NCBI GenBank assembly: GCA_035623255.1
Contig: DASPTU010000114.1
Span: 33,506-97,505, forward strand
Length of the DNA: 64,000 nucleotides
Direction of reading: 5' to 3'
DNA from: JAFAGX01 sp035623255
GTDB lineage: Bacteria; Acidobacteriota; Terriglobia; Terriglobales; Acidobacteriaceae
Part shown: positions 1 through 9,152 of the stretch, in pieces
How positions within the stretch are numbered: the first letter of the stretch is position 1
How the letters are laid out: every line of letters begins with the position of its first letter
Position numbers and translations under genes: made by a program
The notes under the pieces: model-generated
The model's input: only the letters and a program-made list of their open reading frames with translations
What the model was told of the DNA's origin: nothing
The model's database searches: none

Positions 1-485
1 AGTACAGCGGTTCGTTTGCCCTTGCCTTTCTCCGTTTGCGAAATAGCCGTGGTCTGAATGTCGCGATCTGTCCCATGAACATTGATCGAGGTCAATTGCA
101 GCTGCAGCAACGCCCCGCCTTTAAAACGGCCGAGAGGTTTGGCATCCACAACTGTACCTTTGGCAGCGGCCCCGGCCGGGATCACAGTTTTTCCATCTAC
201 TTGTACGGCATCAGCCAATGTCGCTGAGAAACTTTGACCAGGTTGACTGATCTTAGAGCCTACCGCCTCGCCCAGACGAACCGTCAGACTGGTGCCTGAC
301 GGAATTGTAATAGTCTCTATTTTTGGCTTTCGCGGTTCTTCCTTCGCCGCCTGGGCCGGAGGTGCGGTTGCAGCGGGGGGATTGGCCGCGTTCTGATCGG
401 CTGTTTGATCGCTTTTCTTGCTGCAACCAAAAAGAACTAAGGACAAACAAAGTGTCAAAGTGAGTGCGCCCAAACGCGATTGCAT
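1..485 (-). CDS. Putative lipoprotein, C-terminus cut by window edge
   Basis: Reading leftwards from an ATG at 485, a frame of 161 codons runs open to base 1, so the C-terminus lies outside the window. The start is supported by a strong Shine-Dalgarno (GGAGGT, four bases before the ATG). The first 20 residues form a signal peptide ending in a lipobox (LVLFGC, Cys about residue 21), followed by a charged linker and a stretch rich in Ala, Pro and Gln; export and lipid anchoring are therefore expected. The rest (about residues 65-161) is a beta-rich segment with repeated Gly-containing turns (IPSGTSLTVRLG, IPAGAAAKGTVV) that I do not assign to a named family. Function unknown. Confidence 0.8.
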   Translation of the reverse strand, partial: MQSRLGALTLTLCLSLVLFGCSKKSDQTADQNAANPPAATAPPAQAAKEEPRKPKIETITIPSGTSLTVRLGEAVGSKISQPGQSFSATLADAVQVDGKTVIPAGAAAKGTVVDAKPLGRFKGGALLQLQLTSINVHGTDRDIQTTAISQTEKGKGKRTAV

Positions 486-573
486 AAGTACCTCCATACG
501 GATGCATTAACAGAAGATCAGGCCAGGAAACAATGGTAATCGAGCACGCTGTTAACAAGGAAGTACCGCCGCC

Positions 574-1680
574 TCAAGGCTTGATGCTTCCTAACGCCGG
601 TTGTGGCTGAGGTGCAGCTGGCTCTTCCAGGCCTGAGGCCGAACCGGAGATCTCGTGCGCGGAAGAATTTGCGTCAGGGTTGGTTCCCGTAGCCGCACCC
701 ACCGCGCTCGTTTTCTTCTCAAGGAACCTTTCGCTATTGAGGAGTGGACGCCCCAAAGAGGCGTTGTACCCGGTCCAGGGACCATCCGAGCCGATTTCGC
801 GCTCAAAATGTGCCCGCATCGCCTCCATTTTCGAATCAAGATCGTCGAGATAGTGCAGCATCAGAGCTTCCGGAAACATCGGCAACTTGGGTGAGCCGAA
901 TTCGTATTCGCCATGGTGGCTAATGATCATGTGTTCAACCAACGTCTTGAGCTCGTCCGGGAACCCTGGGACCTGCGCGAGCTTCCCGTGCAGCATCTCC
1001 AGTTCGATCACCATGTGTCCAAGCAACTGCCCCCGGGTTGTGTAGGAAAATGAGCGATTATAGGTAAGCTCGTGAATCTTTCCGATGTCGTGCAAAAACG
1101 CGCCTGTGAGCAGCAGATCCCGGTTGACCTGCGGATAATTGCGACACATCAGGTCGCAGGAGCGAAACAAAGAAACCACGTGGTCGAGCAGGCCGCCAAT
1201 GTAAGCGTGATGGAGAGACTTGGCTGCCGGCGCGTTGCGATAAGCCTCGGCGATCTCCGGGTCGGACATGAACGCTTCGACCAACGCTCTTAAATGTCCA
1301 TTCTGAAACGACGCCACGAAGGCCGCCAGCGTTTGCCAGAGCTCGCCAATGTCTTTGCTGGTCTTTGGCAGGTAGTCTGAGTAATCAACTTCGGAATCGA
1401 GCAGTTTTCTGAGCTTGTGAATTGTGAGCTGAAAGCGGTTTTTGTATTTGTTCAGCAGCCCCTTGGTTTTGATGAAGTCTTCCTGCTCAAAGGCGTCGAT
1501 TGCGGTCTCGACGTTGTCCCACATCTTGGCCTCGATCTGGCCCGTACGATCGCCGAGAGTCAATGCCAGGTACGGTTCCCCGGTTTTCTTGGGTTTGACT
1601 TGTTTCGAAATTACGACGAAGGTGGAAGTGATGACTTTGTTTTCGTGATGGCAGCAGTCGGCTAAAAAGAATTCCTTCAT
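574..1680 (-). CDS. YhaM-like 3'-5' exoribonuclease (OB fold + HD domain)
   Basis: The 368-residue protein has the layout of the YhaM/CBF1 family: an N-terminal OB-type nucleic-acid-binding domain (about residues 15-95, with a LTLGDRTGQIEAKMWD strand pair) and an HD phosphohydrolase domain (about 155-310) with metal-binding His at 157-158 and the HD pair at 197-198 (FLHDIGK). Family members degrade RNA or single-stranded DNA from the 3' end in the cytoplasm. The C-terminal 55 residues are low complexity (Ala, Ser, Pro) and lie outside the usual family length. It lies just downstream of the SurA-like gene on the same strand (59-base gap), so the two may be co-transcribed. Substrate preference is not visible from sequence. 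Confidence 0.82.
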   Translation of the reverse strand: MKEFFLADCCHHENKVITSTFVVISKQVKPKKTGEPYLALTLGDRTGQIEAKMWDNVETAIDAFEQEDFIKTKGLLNKYKNRFQLTIHKLRKLLDSEVDYSDYLPKTSKDIGELWQTLAAFVASFQNGHLRALVEAFMSDPEIAEAYRNAPAAKSLHHAYIGGLLDHVVSLFRSCDLMCRNYPQVNRDLLLTGAFLHDIGKIHELTYNRSFSYTTRGQLLGHMVIELEMLHGKLAQVPGFPDELKTLVEHMIISHHGEYEFGSPKLPMFPEALMLHYLDDLDSKMEAMRAHFEREIGSDGPWTGYNASLGRPLLNSERFLEKKTSAVGAATGTNPDANSSAHEISGSASGLEEPAAPQPQPALGSIKP

Positions 1681-1739
1681 GGATACGGCTCAGTCCAATG
1701 AGGTTACCGCACGTCCCGCTCAGCTGAGCCAAGCTTAAA

Positions 1740-2825
1740 CTAAAAAATCCCCAACTTCTTCTTCTTTTTTAGGGGTTTGGATTTATCGTCTTTGTTAGCA
1801 GTTATGATGAACTGCGTTTGGTTAGGGCTGGCACCGGTGTCAACGTAACCTGGCTTTGGGTCGATGAAGGCATCCTCACGCAATTTGGTCAGATATTCTC
1901 GAAGAGCCGGCTGCAGCTTCTGCATGTAGACCGCGTCCTGAATGCGCGGCTCGATTTTACTCAGGGGCGGCACACCCGCCTCGGTGTGATCGGTGACCTT
2001 GAGAATGATGAAGCCCTGCTTGGTACGAACAACATCAGACACATCGCCCGGCTTCATCGCGAATGTCTTCTCATCAAGTTCCTTGGCCAGGGTTCCGTGC
2101 TTGAAGTATCCGAGATCGCCGCCCTGAGCTGCGCTTGGGCCATCTGAGCTCTTCTTGGCCACGTCCTCAAACTTCGCACCTTTCTTGATCTCTTGCAGAA
2201 GGCCATCGGCCTTTTCCTGGGCTGCTTGAATGATTTGAGCTTCATCCCGGTTGTCATTTGGTTTTTTGTCGGTCGAGACCAAAATCTCGCTGAGACGCAC
2301 CTGCTCCGGCTGATCCAGTTCACTCTTGTGTTCGTCGTAGAACTTCTGCTCGTCGTCCTTACCGATATTCAGCCGAGAACCAACTTCTTTTCCAATCACC
2401 TGCTGGGTGATGATCTGGTTGCGCATATTCTGCTTGAAGTCCTCGAAAGAGACTCCTTGGGCTTGCGCCGCTTTTTCCAACTCCTCCATGCTGTCGAGGT
2501 TCATGTCCTTACGCATCTGATCCAATTTCTTGACCAGCTCCGTATCAGCGGTAATTCCCAATTCTTTACCCTTGTCCAAAAGAAGCTGTTGATCGATCAA
2601 ATCGCGAAGAACATCTTTGTCGCGGTCGGCGATGATTTTTTCGGCGTTAACGGGATCCTGCTGTTGCGCTTCTTTTCGCAAATCCTCTTTGCTGCGCAGG
2701 TATTCGCTGCGCGTAATGATCTGGTTGTTGACGCGTACGACAATTTCTTCAATAACCTGATCGGCGGCCAAGCAGGACAGAGCGATCAGCAGAACCGACA
2801 TCAGGGAAAGCAAGGGTTTTCGCAT
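1740..2825 (-). CDS. SurA-like periplasmic peptidyl-prolyl isomerase
   Basis: The open frame extends to 2963, but the ATG at 2825 is chosen because a signal peptide begins exactly there (MRKPLLSLMSVLLIALSCLA). The 361-residue product has a SurA-type N-terminal chaperone region (about 25-165) and one parvulin domain (about 174-282, with RLSEILVS, GGDLGYF and KQGFIILKV motifs). It should fold or escort outer-membrane proteins in the periplasm. E. coli SurA has two parvulin domains; this has one, which is common outside Proteobacteria. The C-terminus ends in a lysine run (KKKKK) of unknown meaning. The gene is divergent from the M49-like peptidase at 2955. Confidence 0.87.
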   Translation of the reverse strand: MRKPLLSLMSVLLIALSCLAADQVIEEIVVRVNNQIITRSEYLRSKEDLRKEAQQQDPVNAEKIIADRDKDVLRDLIDQQLLLDKGKELGITADTELVKKLDQMRKDMNLDSMEELEKAAQAQGVSFEDFKQNMRNQIITQQVIGKEVGSRLNIGKDDEQKFYDEHKSELDQPEQVRLSEILVSTDKKPNDNRDEAQIIQAAQEKADGLLQEIKKGAKFEDVAKKSSDGPSAAQGGDLGYFKHGTLAKELDEKTFAMKPGDVSDVVRTKQGFIILKVTDHTEAGVPPLSKIEPRIQDAVYMQKLQPALREYLTKLREDAFIDPKPGYVDTGASPNQTQFIITANKDDKSKPLKKKKKLGIF

Positions 2826-2954
2826 AAGAATTTTCCGTCGTACCACCGCCTGAGGGTTGCAGGATCTGGGAAACAACTTGCCTGAATTGTACCCCCTCGT
2901 CGTAACTGACACCAATGTGCTTCCTGCTATGATGCCGCTCAGGAGCCTAGCGAC

Positions 2955-4736
2955 GTGAAGCACTTAGCAGCCGTTGCCTGCATAATGATTCTAATACCAA
3001 ATTTCGCCGCTTCAGCCACGGCAGAGAAACAGCCCAAAGTGGCGAATCTCGGACAATTGCAGAAGATGATCGCCAGATTTGCCCCTACCCAGATGCGAGT
3101 GGACGTTTCTAAGCTTTCATCGGGCGACCAGAAAGCTCTAGTGAAGCTGATCGAGGCGTCACGGATTTTGAACAACATTTTTATGAGGCAGTTATGGTCA
3201 GGGAATCTCGATCTGTACGCCAAGCTGCAGCGGGATACAACTCCGCTGGGCAAAGCGCGCATGCATTATTTCTGGATTAACAAGGGGCCTTGGTCTTATA
3301 TCGACGACTTCAAGGCTTTTATTCCAGGAGTGCCCGCACGCAAACCTCCAGGCGCAAATTTCTATCCTGAAAACATGAGTAAAGAAGTTTTTGAGCAATG
3401 GGTGGCACAACTTCCGCCTGACGAAAAGGAGCAAGCAAAAAGCTTCTTTACCGTAATTCACACGCGCGGAACGCTGGCACCGGCGGTCGACACGCTCTTC
3501 TACGAACCTTACAGTCAGGAATACAGGGATGATCTCAAGCGAGCAGCTGATCTGTTGCACGACGCCGCCGCGCTAACCGACAACGATTCCCTGAAGAAGT
3601 TTCTGAACCTGCGAGCTGATGCATTCCTGTCCAACGACTATTACGAGAGTGACATGGCGTGGATGGACCTCGATTCGCCCTTGGATATCACTATTGGCCC
3701 GTACGAAACCTACACGGACGAACTTTTCGGCTATAAGGCGGCGTTCGAAGCCTATGTCAATTTGCGGGATGATCAAGAGACCGCCAAGCTCGCCGCCTTT
3801 ACGCAGCATCTCCAGGAGATCGAGAACAACCTGCCCATCGATGCGCCGTATCGAAATCCCAAGCTTGGCCCCTCTGCTCCAATTCGTGTTGTGGATGAAA
3901 TCCTAAGTGCGGGGGACGGTGCGCATGGAGTGCGGGCCGCCGCGTATAACCTGCCCAACGACGACCGGGTTGTACATCAGAAGGGATCCAAACGTGTGAT
4001 GCTCAAGAATGTGCAGGAAGCAAAGTTTCGCGCCGTGCTCCTGCCCATCGCCCGTCGTATGCTGACCAAAGACGCGATGGTAGATGTGAGCTTTGAGCCA
4101 TTTTTCACGCACATTCTGGCGCACGAATTGATGCACGGCCTCGGCCCTCATCAAATTACCATCCAGGGTCGGGAGACCACATCCCGCGAAGAACTAAAAG
4201 ACCTCTTCGGCACAATCGAGGAGGCAAAAGCCGATGTGACCGGGCTTTGGGCCTTGAGTTACATGATGGATCATGCCAAAGAAATGGGCCTGGAAAAAAC
4301 TCTGCCGTCCGATGAAGCTGCCCAGCGCCAGCTTTACACGACTTTTCTTGCATCGGCTTTTCGCGCCTTGCGGTTTGGGCTGAACGACGCGCACGGCAAA
4401 GGCATGGCAATCCAATTCAACACATACACGGACAAAGGCGCCTTCGTCGAACACTCAGACGGTACCTTCTCTGTAGACACCTCGAAGATCAAGGATGCTG
4501 TTGTGGCGCTTGATCATGACCTGCTGACGATCGAAGCTCAAGGCGATTATGCTGGGGCCAGAAAGATGATGGACGATCTTGGGCATATACGCCCTAACTT
4601 GCTCAAGGTCCTTGATAAGCTGCAGGAGATTCCGACCGATATCGAGCCCATTTTGGTTACGGCAGACGAAGTGGCACCGATCGAAAATCAACCCCCGAAA
4701 GTCGATACAACACCGCGAAAAAAGGCGGCCTGGTAG
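2955..4736 (+). CDS. Exported M49-like (dipeptidyl-peptidase III-type) zinc peptidase
   Basis: Begins with GTG at 2955, nine bases after AGGAG, and a signal peptide of about 20 residues ending near AASA. The 593-residue protein carries HELMH at residues 390-394 and a downstream EEAKAD at about 422-427, the layout of the zinc site in DPP III-like peptidases (histidine pair plus a Glu in an EExxA[ED] motif). Classical M49 enzymes have a six-residue HELLGH motif; here the spacing is ordinary HEXXH. Family members cleave dipeptides from N-termini. It faces the SurA-like gene across a shared promoter region and converges on the PP2C gene. Peptidase activity is likely; exact specificity is not predicted. 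Confidence 0.75.
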   Translation: MKHLAAVACIMILIPNFAASATAEKQPKVANLGQLQKMIARFAPTQMRVDVSKLSSGDQKALVKLIEASRILNNIFMRQLWSGNLDLYAKLQRDTTPLGKARMHYFWINKGPWSYIDDFKAFIPGVPARKPPGANFYPENMSKEVFEQWVAQLPPDEKEQAKSFFTVIHTRGTLAPAVDTLFYEPYSQEYRDDLKRAADLLHDAAALTDNDSLKKFLNLRADAFLSNDYYESDMAWMDLDSPLDITIGPYETYTDELFGYKAAFEAYVNLRDDQETAKLAAFTQHLQEIENNLPIDAPYRNPKLGPSAPIRVVDEILSAGDGAHGVRAAAYNLPNDDRVVHQKGSKRVMLKNVQEAKFRAVLLPIARRMLTKDAMVDVSFEPFFTHILAHELMHGLGPHQITIQGRETTSREELKDLFGTIEEAKADVTGLWALSYMMDHAKEMGLEKTLPSDEAAQRQLYTTFLASAFRALRFGLNDAHGKGMAIQFNTYTDKGAFVEHSDGTFSVDTSKIKDAVVALDHDLLTIEAQGDYAGARKMMDDLGHIRPNLLKVLDKLQEIPTDIEPILVTADEVAPIENQPPKVDTTPRKKAAW

Positions 4737-4745
4737 CATCCGGCA

Positions 4746-5528
4746 TCAGACATTCGCCACAACGGCTTTGGCAGGTGACGTGCGGAACAAGGCAAGCGCG
4801 GTTACGTCGTTGTGCGTCGGCGGAACACACATGAACCGCTGCACCTGGTCGAGTACGGAGAGGCAAAGTTCTTTAGAATCTGCCGCAGTTGTATTGTGGA
4901 ATTCTTTCTTGATCGACTCCAATCCGAGTTCCTGCTCCCCGCATTTCGCCTCAACAATTCCGCGCGAGACCAGTAGCAGGGCCGCGCCAGGTTCGAGAAA
5001 GACCGTCGAGGCATCGCAGGTTGTGTGAGAGAAAAGTCCCAAGGGAAGGCCAGTAGCCGGCAATTCGCTTACACCCCCACCATCCCGAACCAAACCCGGG
5101 GTGTGTCCGGCATTGAAGTAAACGACTGTTCCGAAGCTCTCGTCATAGCACCCCGCAAAAGCGGGGCAGGAATGGACACGGCCTGCGGTTTTCAGAATTG
5201 AGCGGTTGACCTGAAGACAAACCTCGATGACCGCCTCCGCCAGGTTTACGTCTTCTTTTCGGAGCAACTCCGCACCCGCAGTGCGAAAGGTGTTTTGAGC
5301 GGCGGCTACGATTCCGCGGTTTTCTTCCAGCCGGCCAGCAACGTCGAGTAATCCAAACAGAACGCGGGTCGGGCTCACGCGGAGGAAGTCATGAAAATCT
5401 CCGCCCATTCGCTGCCCATAATAAACCGCGGCAAGATTTGCATCCTGCAGAGCGGGGACCTGCGCCGCAACCGGTTCGCGCGGCGGAAGCGGCTTACGCC
5501 GTATGAGATTAAATAGTGCTCGCATCAT
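4746..5528 (-). CDS. SpoIIE/RsbU-type PP2C serine phosphatase
   Basis: A 260-residue stand-alone PP2C-type phosphatase. Metal-binding motifs are visible: GGDFHDF near residue 43, LLDVAG near residue 60, an NAGH loop in the middle and HNDVTALAL near the C-terminus. Such phosphatases dephosphorylate anti-anti-sigma (STAS) proteins in partner-switching systems, but no STAS or HPK-type anti-sigma gene is nearby, so the target is unknown. There is no receiver, PAS or membrane domain. Its stop lies ten bases from the stop of the convergent peptidase gene. Start ATG ATG at 5528/5525; no clear ribosome site separates them. Confidence 0.82.
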   Translation of the reverse strand: MMRALFNLIRRKPLPPREPVAAQVPALQDANLAAVYYGQRMGGDFHDFLRVSPTRVLFGLLDVAGRLEENRGIVAAAQNTFRTAGAELLRKEDVNLAEAVIEVCLQVNRSILKTAGRVHSCPAFAGCYDESFGTVVYFNAGHTPGLVRDGGGVSELPATGLPLGLFSHTTCDASTVFLEPGAALLLVSRGIVEAKCGEQELGLESIKKEFHNTTAADSKELCLSVLDQVQRFMCVPPTHNDVTALALFRTSPAKAVVANV

Positions 5529-5627
5529 GTTGGACGCGGGAACATACCATGGAATGGCTGGAGCAGCAAATGCTTTGTGGTGGATAAGAACGGCATCACT
5601 TACCCGATCTGTCTATTGCCGTTTACA

Positions 5628-7622
5628 TCAGGCGTGCCAATACTTGCGCTTCTTTGGTGTCGTCGAGCCAGGCCCCTGTGGACTGTGCTTGGTATCGCCG
5701 ACCTTTTGCTCTGAATCAACTGAAAACAACATGTAATGATCGAAGCTATGCCGGCGATGGTAGAGGCGCCGGTGAAGGTCGAGGTAAACATCAGCGCTCT
5801 TCGGCAGCCAAATGTCCAGATTTTTCCTTTGAAAGTGGATTTTGCCGTACTCGGTAATGGAATGCTGTGCCTGAAACTCAATCTGCGGCATCGGGTTAAC
5901 CATCTCCGACTCCAGCCGCACAATTTGAAACTGGTCCGCAGAAATCCAGGCCCGTCCTTTCAAATTGACCGGGTACGCCATGCCGCCAACCTTGAAACTC
6001 TGAATGCGACTGGGGCGATCTTGTCGCTGGCGGAAATGGACGAGCCAGGTCGCCTGTCCCTGCCACTCGCCCAAACCTTCGCAAGACATCTCATAGTTGT
6101 CCCGCATGGTGGGATGGAAAATGAGAGCCATGGCCGGAAAGCCGGCGGTCACGATCTCATCCGGCAAGTTCTCGACCCCGTACCGCTGAGTCCGATACTC
6201 GTCGACCATTAGGAAACCCGGTTTGGATTCCCAGATGTTCGCGGCATAATCGAATTTTCGGACTTCCCGGCGATGAGCATTGCCTTGTCTGTCGAGTCTC
6301 TCGTGTAAGAGGTCTTCGATGGCCGCGAAGCGCCCGACGTTCTCGACCAGTCTCTGCACGTTCACACCGGTTCGCTCCAGCACTTGCGCAGACGGGCAAG
6401 CTACCCCACCAGCGACAGGCGGTCTTGACTGATCGATGCCCGGCGGCTGCCAGCTATACGATATTTCCGGCTCCGGCGCCGGCAGCTGTACCACCGCGGA
6501 CGTGAAAGAAGGCACCGTCTGGGGCGGCGCCACACTGATATCGGTATCTGCAGCCGGATGTTCGAGATCAGCGATCAGCTTTTTCACCTGCTCGGCAGAG
6601 GAGTTGGTGGGATTCGATCGCAGGTAAGCTTGGAGCGACTGGATTGCCGCCTGGGTCTGACCCAGATTGGCCTGTGCTTGCCCCAGCACCATGTGAGCCA
6701 GCGCGGCCCTCTCTTTGCCTTCATCCAGGGCGATGTGAGCTTGTTGCTGTGCCTTTTCATATTGCTTCTGCTTCAGATAGGCGTCAGCCAAGAGAGTGTG
6801 AGGCAGCCAATTCTCAGGGTCGGCAACAGTCGCCCGTTCAAGTGTTGAAGAGGCTTCATCAAAATGGTCGCCGAGCAGCTCTACGCGTCCAAGCAGAGCG
6901 AGAGCCGGGGCATTATTGGGATCGAGTGCCGCGGATTTCGTGAGGTAGGTCTGTGCCTGGTCGAACTTCTTCTGCTGGAAGCATTGATACCCCAAAAGAA
7001 AGTTCACTCGGGAACTGGAAGGCGCGAGTTTATAAGCGGCCTGGAGATGCCTGTTTGCCTCTTTCAAATTGCCGGACTTGAACGCTCGCACGGCGCGCTC
7101 GGCTTCCTTTCCAGCCTTGCTGGACATAAGCGCATCAGAGCTGCCCGCTGCGTCCAAGCTAACTGCCATCGGGTCTCGCTGCATTATTACTTGCAAATCA
7201 ATGTTTTCTGTGAGCCCCGTGATCTGAATCGTTTGATGGGCCGACAGATACCCAACGGCGCTGACCTCCAGGTCGTAGGTTCCGAATCGCAAGCCGAAGA
7301 AAATTGTTTCGGAGTCGCTTTTCGTCGTTTGGAAGACGGTCCCTTCCGGATAGTTACAGTGAAGTCTGGCGACCGCTTGTCTGTCCAATCGTTTCTTGTT
7401 CTCGGTGAGCGCATGTACATGAAGTGCCGATCCCTCATGCAAGCTATCGAGCACACTGGGAAGGCCGTTAAAAGCTGGGGGCGGCCCTCCGAGGTCGCCC
7501 GAGGTTTGCGCTCCAGCGATGGCTGTTAAAGACAGGGAAAGACCACAGAGCCGCAGAACACGGCAGAATTGAAGTCGCGCTTTTGCCCCAGTCCCGAGCA
7601 CTTGCCGGAGGGATTCTGGCAC
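5628..7622 (-). CDS. Exported TPR-repeat protein with carboxypeptidase-regulatory-like N-domain
   Basis: The 664-residue product starts with GTG at 7622. A hydrophobic export signal (about residues 25-38, LSLSLTAIAGAQ) precedes a short beta-sandwich-like segment (about 60-150, ending FGTYDLEVSAVGYLSA) typical of carboxypeptidase-regulatory domains. Four or more TPR units follow (about 175-345, repeats of the NAPALALLGRVELL type). The last 250 residues, rich in W, Y and F, resemble the beta-rich sheets of outer-membrane lipoprotein-sorting folds, but this is only an impression. It probably acts in the envelope as a scaffold. It is followed on the same strand, upstream, by the TPR/MA-peptidase gene at 7678 (55-base gap), so both may be one operon. 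Confidence 0.65.
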   Translation of the reverse strand: MPESLRQVLGTGAKARLQFCRVLRLCGLSLSLTAIAGAQTSGDLGGPPPAFNGLPSVLDSLHEGSALHVHALTENKKRLDRQAVARLHCNYPEGTVFQTTKSDSETIFFGLRFGTYDLEVSAVGYLSAHQTIQITGLTENIDLQVIMQRDPMAVSLDAAGSSDALMSSKAGKEAERAVRAFKSGNLKEANRHLQAAYKLAPSSSRVNFLLGYQCFQQKKFDQAQTYLTKSAALDPNNAPALALLGRVELLGDHFDEASSTLERATVADPENWLPHTLLADAYLKQKQYEKAQQQAHIALDEGKERAALAHMVLGQAQANLGQTQAAIQSLQAYLRSNPTNSSAEQVKKLIADLEHPAADTDISVAPPQTVPSFTSAVVQLPAPEPEISYSWQPPGIDQSRPPVAGGVACPSAQVLERTGVNVQRLVENVGRFAAIEDLLHERLDRQGNAHRREVRKFDYAANIWESKPGFLMVDEYRTQRYGVENLPDEIVTAGFPAMALIFHPTMRDNYEMSCEGLGEWQGQATWLVHFRQRQDRPSRIQSFKVGGMAYPVNLKGRAWISADQFQIVRLESEMVNPMPQIEFQAQHSITEYGKIHFQRKNLDIWLPKSADVYLDLHRRLYHRRHSFDHYMLFSVDSEQKVGDTKHSPQGPGSTTPKKRKYWHA

Positions 7623-7677
7623 TTGCGCAGGAGTACGTCAAGCGCCCTGCGCCCCAAGAGTCGAAGCCGGCCAGCAA

Positions 7678-9102
7678 CTAACTGCCGTATTTGCTCTCCA
7701 GGTATTTCGCCAGCTCGTTTTCGAGATCCGCATAACTGGAATGGAGGATGACGCGCAGGGCAGCCTCGGTAGAACTCCCTTCGCCGAGCTTTTGCAGAAC
7801 CCGCTGCAAATCGCTCATCCCATACGTTTCGGTGATGTATTGCGTCACCGCCAAAGATTCTGCGTATGCCAAGGTCGCCTGTGCAGTAGAGAAATTCACG
7901 AAAGTACCTTCCATGGCATTCAGAGGAATCTGCCGCTGGGATCGATAAAGCTCGGCCAAACGGCTTCCATTCGTGAGCAGCTTGGGTTCGACAAGCTGAG
8001 CAATTCCTTCGTTCAGCCACTGAGGGCACCGTCCAACTGAAAGTTGGTTGATAAAAGAGTGCGCCAGCTCATGCTTCAGGACCCGAGCCAACTCCGGCGT
8101 AATGGAGGTTACGCCTTGAACCGGAATACGCAGCTTCCCATCGTTGATGGCCCCGCTCCACGACGGCGCCTGGGTAACGTCAAAGAATGTCTGTTTAGTG
8201 TAGAGCACAACCCCGATGCTGCTGCGTGGCTCGATCCCCAGCTCACGGACGAGATCGTCATACTCCGAGTCAAGCGTTGCCAGCAACTGACTGCGCAATG
8301 ACTCTGAGGTTTGTTCGCCTTCGTAATGCAAGGTGAAGTGAGTGCTTTCCCGTTCGGAATAGCCTGCCTGCACCGTCGCATCACGTTCCGCCTTTGCGAG
8401 ATAACTTTGCACCGCCGGATCTGGACGAAGCTCAAGGGACCGTTTCCAGGTGCGGATCGCTTCCTGATCTCGATCGGCGGCATACTGGACGAAACCGAGG
8501 ACAGTCAGACTATCCGGCGAATTCGGCGAAGACCGAACCGCGCGTTCGGCGTAAGGCAGCGCTTCAGAAGCATGTCCAGTTTTCGCCAGCAACACAGCGT
8601 AGTAGTTCAAGGCACTGGGATTGTCCGCATCAAAGCGGAGCGCATTGTCAAGGAATGAACGAGCCCTGGAAAAATTGCCACGGTCAAACTCATACTTGCC
8701 GGCAAGAAAGTACGCTGCCGCAGCAGTGGCCGCGTCTCCGGATTGCTCCAGGCTGGATAATTCACCCTCGTCGACCTGACCATCATGAACAATCTTTTTC
8801 AGCGCTGGGGAATCTTGATTCGCCTTGACGGCAGGAGCAAAAACGGGCAAATCGCGTGAGCCCGTTGATGCGCTTCCACCCGCCTGCGGAGAGATGCCTC
8901 CTGCCTCAACCCGCTCCACCAATGATTTTGGGATGGAGTAGCTGTCGTCGCCGATCTCATATTCGACCTGCGCACCGTTTTCGCGAACGTGTTCCGCCCA
9001 AATGGTACGGCCATTCTTGAGATGAATTATCTCGGCTGAGAGCCCAACATAACCAAGGCCTAGTCCGGCGGATAATAGAAGCAAGGTGGCAGAACGACGC
9101 AT
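7678..9102 (-). CDS. Exported TPR protein with peptidase MA-like (gluzincin) domain
   Basis: A 474-residue protein with a signal peptide (MRRSATLLLLSAGLGLGYVGLS), a TPR region (about 125-245) and a C-terminal zinc peptidase domain of the MA clan: HELAH at 344-348 and the third ligand Glu at 365 in WLNEGIAQ. Such domains are found in bacterial envelope proteins of mostly unknown substrate. No ribosome site is seen before the ATG; instead a TAGAAT box ends eight bases before it, so the message may be leaderless or nearly so. It is divergent from the M1 peptidase gene at 9153 and probably leads the transcript that contains the TPR gene at 5628-7622. Confidence 0.75.
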   Translation of the reverse strand: MRRSATLLLLSAGLGLGYVGLSAEIIHLKNGRTIWAEHVRENGAQVEYEIGDDSYSIPKSLVERVEAGGISPQAGGSASTGSRDLPVFAPAVKANQDSPALKKIVHDGQVDEGELSSLEQSGDAATAAAAYFLAGKYEFDRGNFSRARSFLDNALRFDADNPSALNYYAVLLAKTGHASEALPYAERAVRSSPNSPDSLTVLGFVQYAADRDQEAIRTWKRSLELRPDPAVQSYLAKAERDATVQAGYSERESTHFTLHYEGEQTSESLRSQLLATLDSEYDDLVRELGIEPRSSIGVVLYTKQTFFDVTQAPSWSGAINDGKLRIPVQGVTSITPELARVLKHELAHSFINQLSVGRCPQWLNEGIAQLVEPKLLTNGSRLAELYRSQRQIPLNAMEGTFVNFSTAQATLAYAESLAVTQYITETYGMSDLQRVLQKLGEGSSTEAALRVILHSSYADLENELAKYLESKYGS

Positions 9103-9152
9103 TTAGGCGCATTCTAGAAGGCGAGGGACCGCAAACGTAGGTGACTGTAGTA

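Noticed and set aside
2193..2885. Open frame of 230 codons on the plus strand
   Set aside because: Antisense to the SurA-like gene; composition is the mirror of that coding sequence.
7526..8029. Open frame of 167 codons on the minus strand
   Set aside because: Overlaps two well-supported genes (5628-7622 and 7678-9102) in another frame; no motif or ribosome site.
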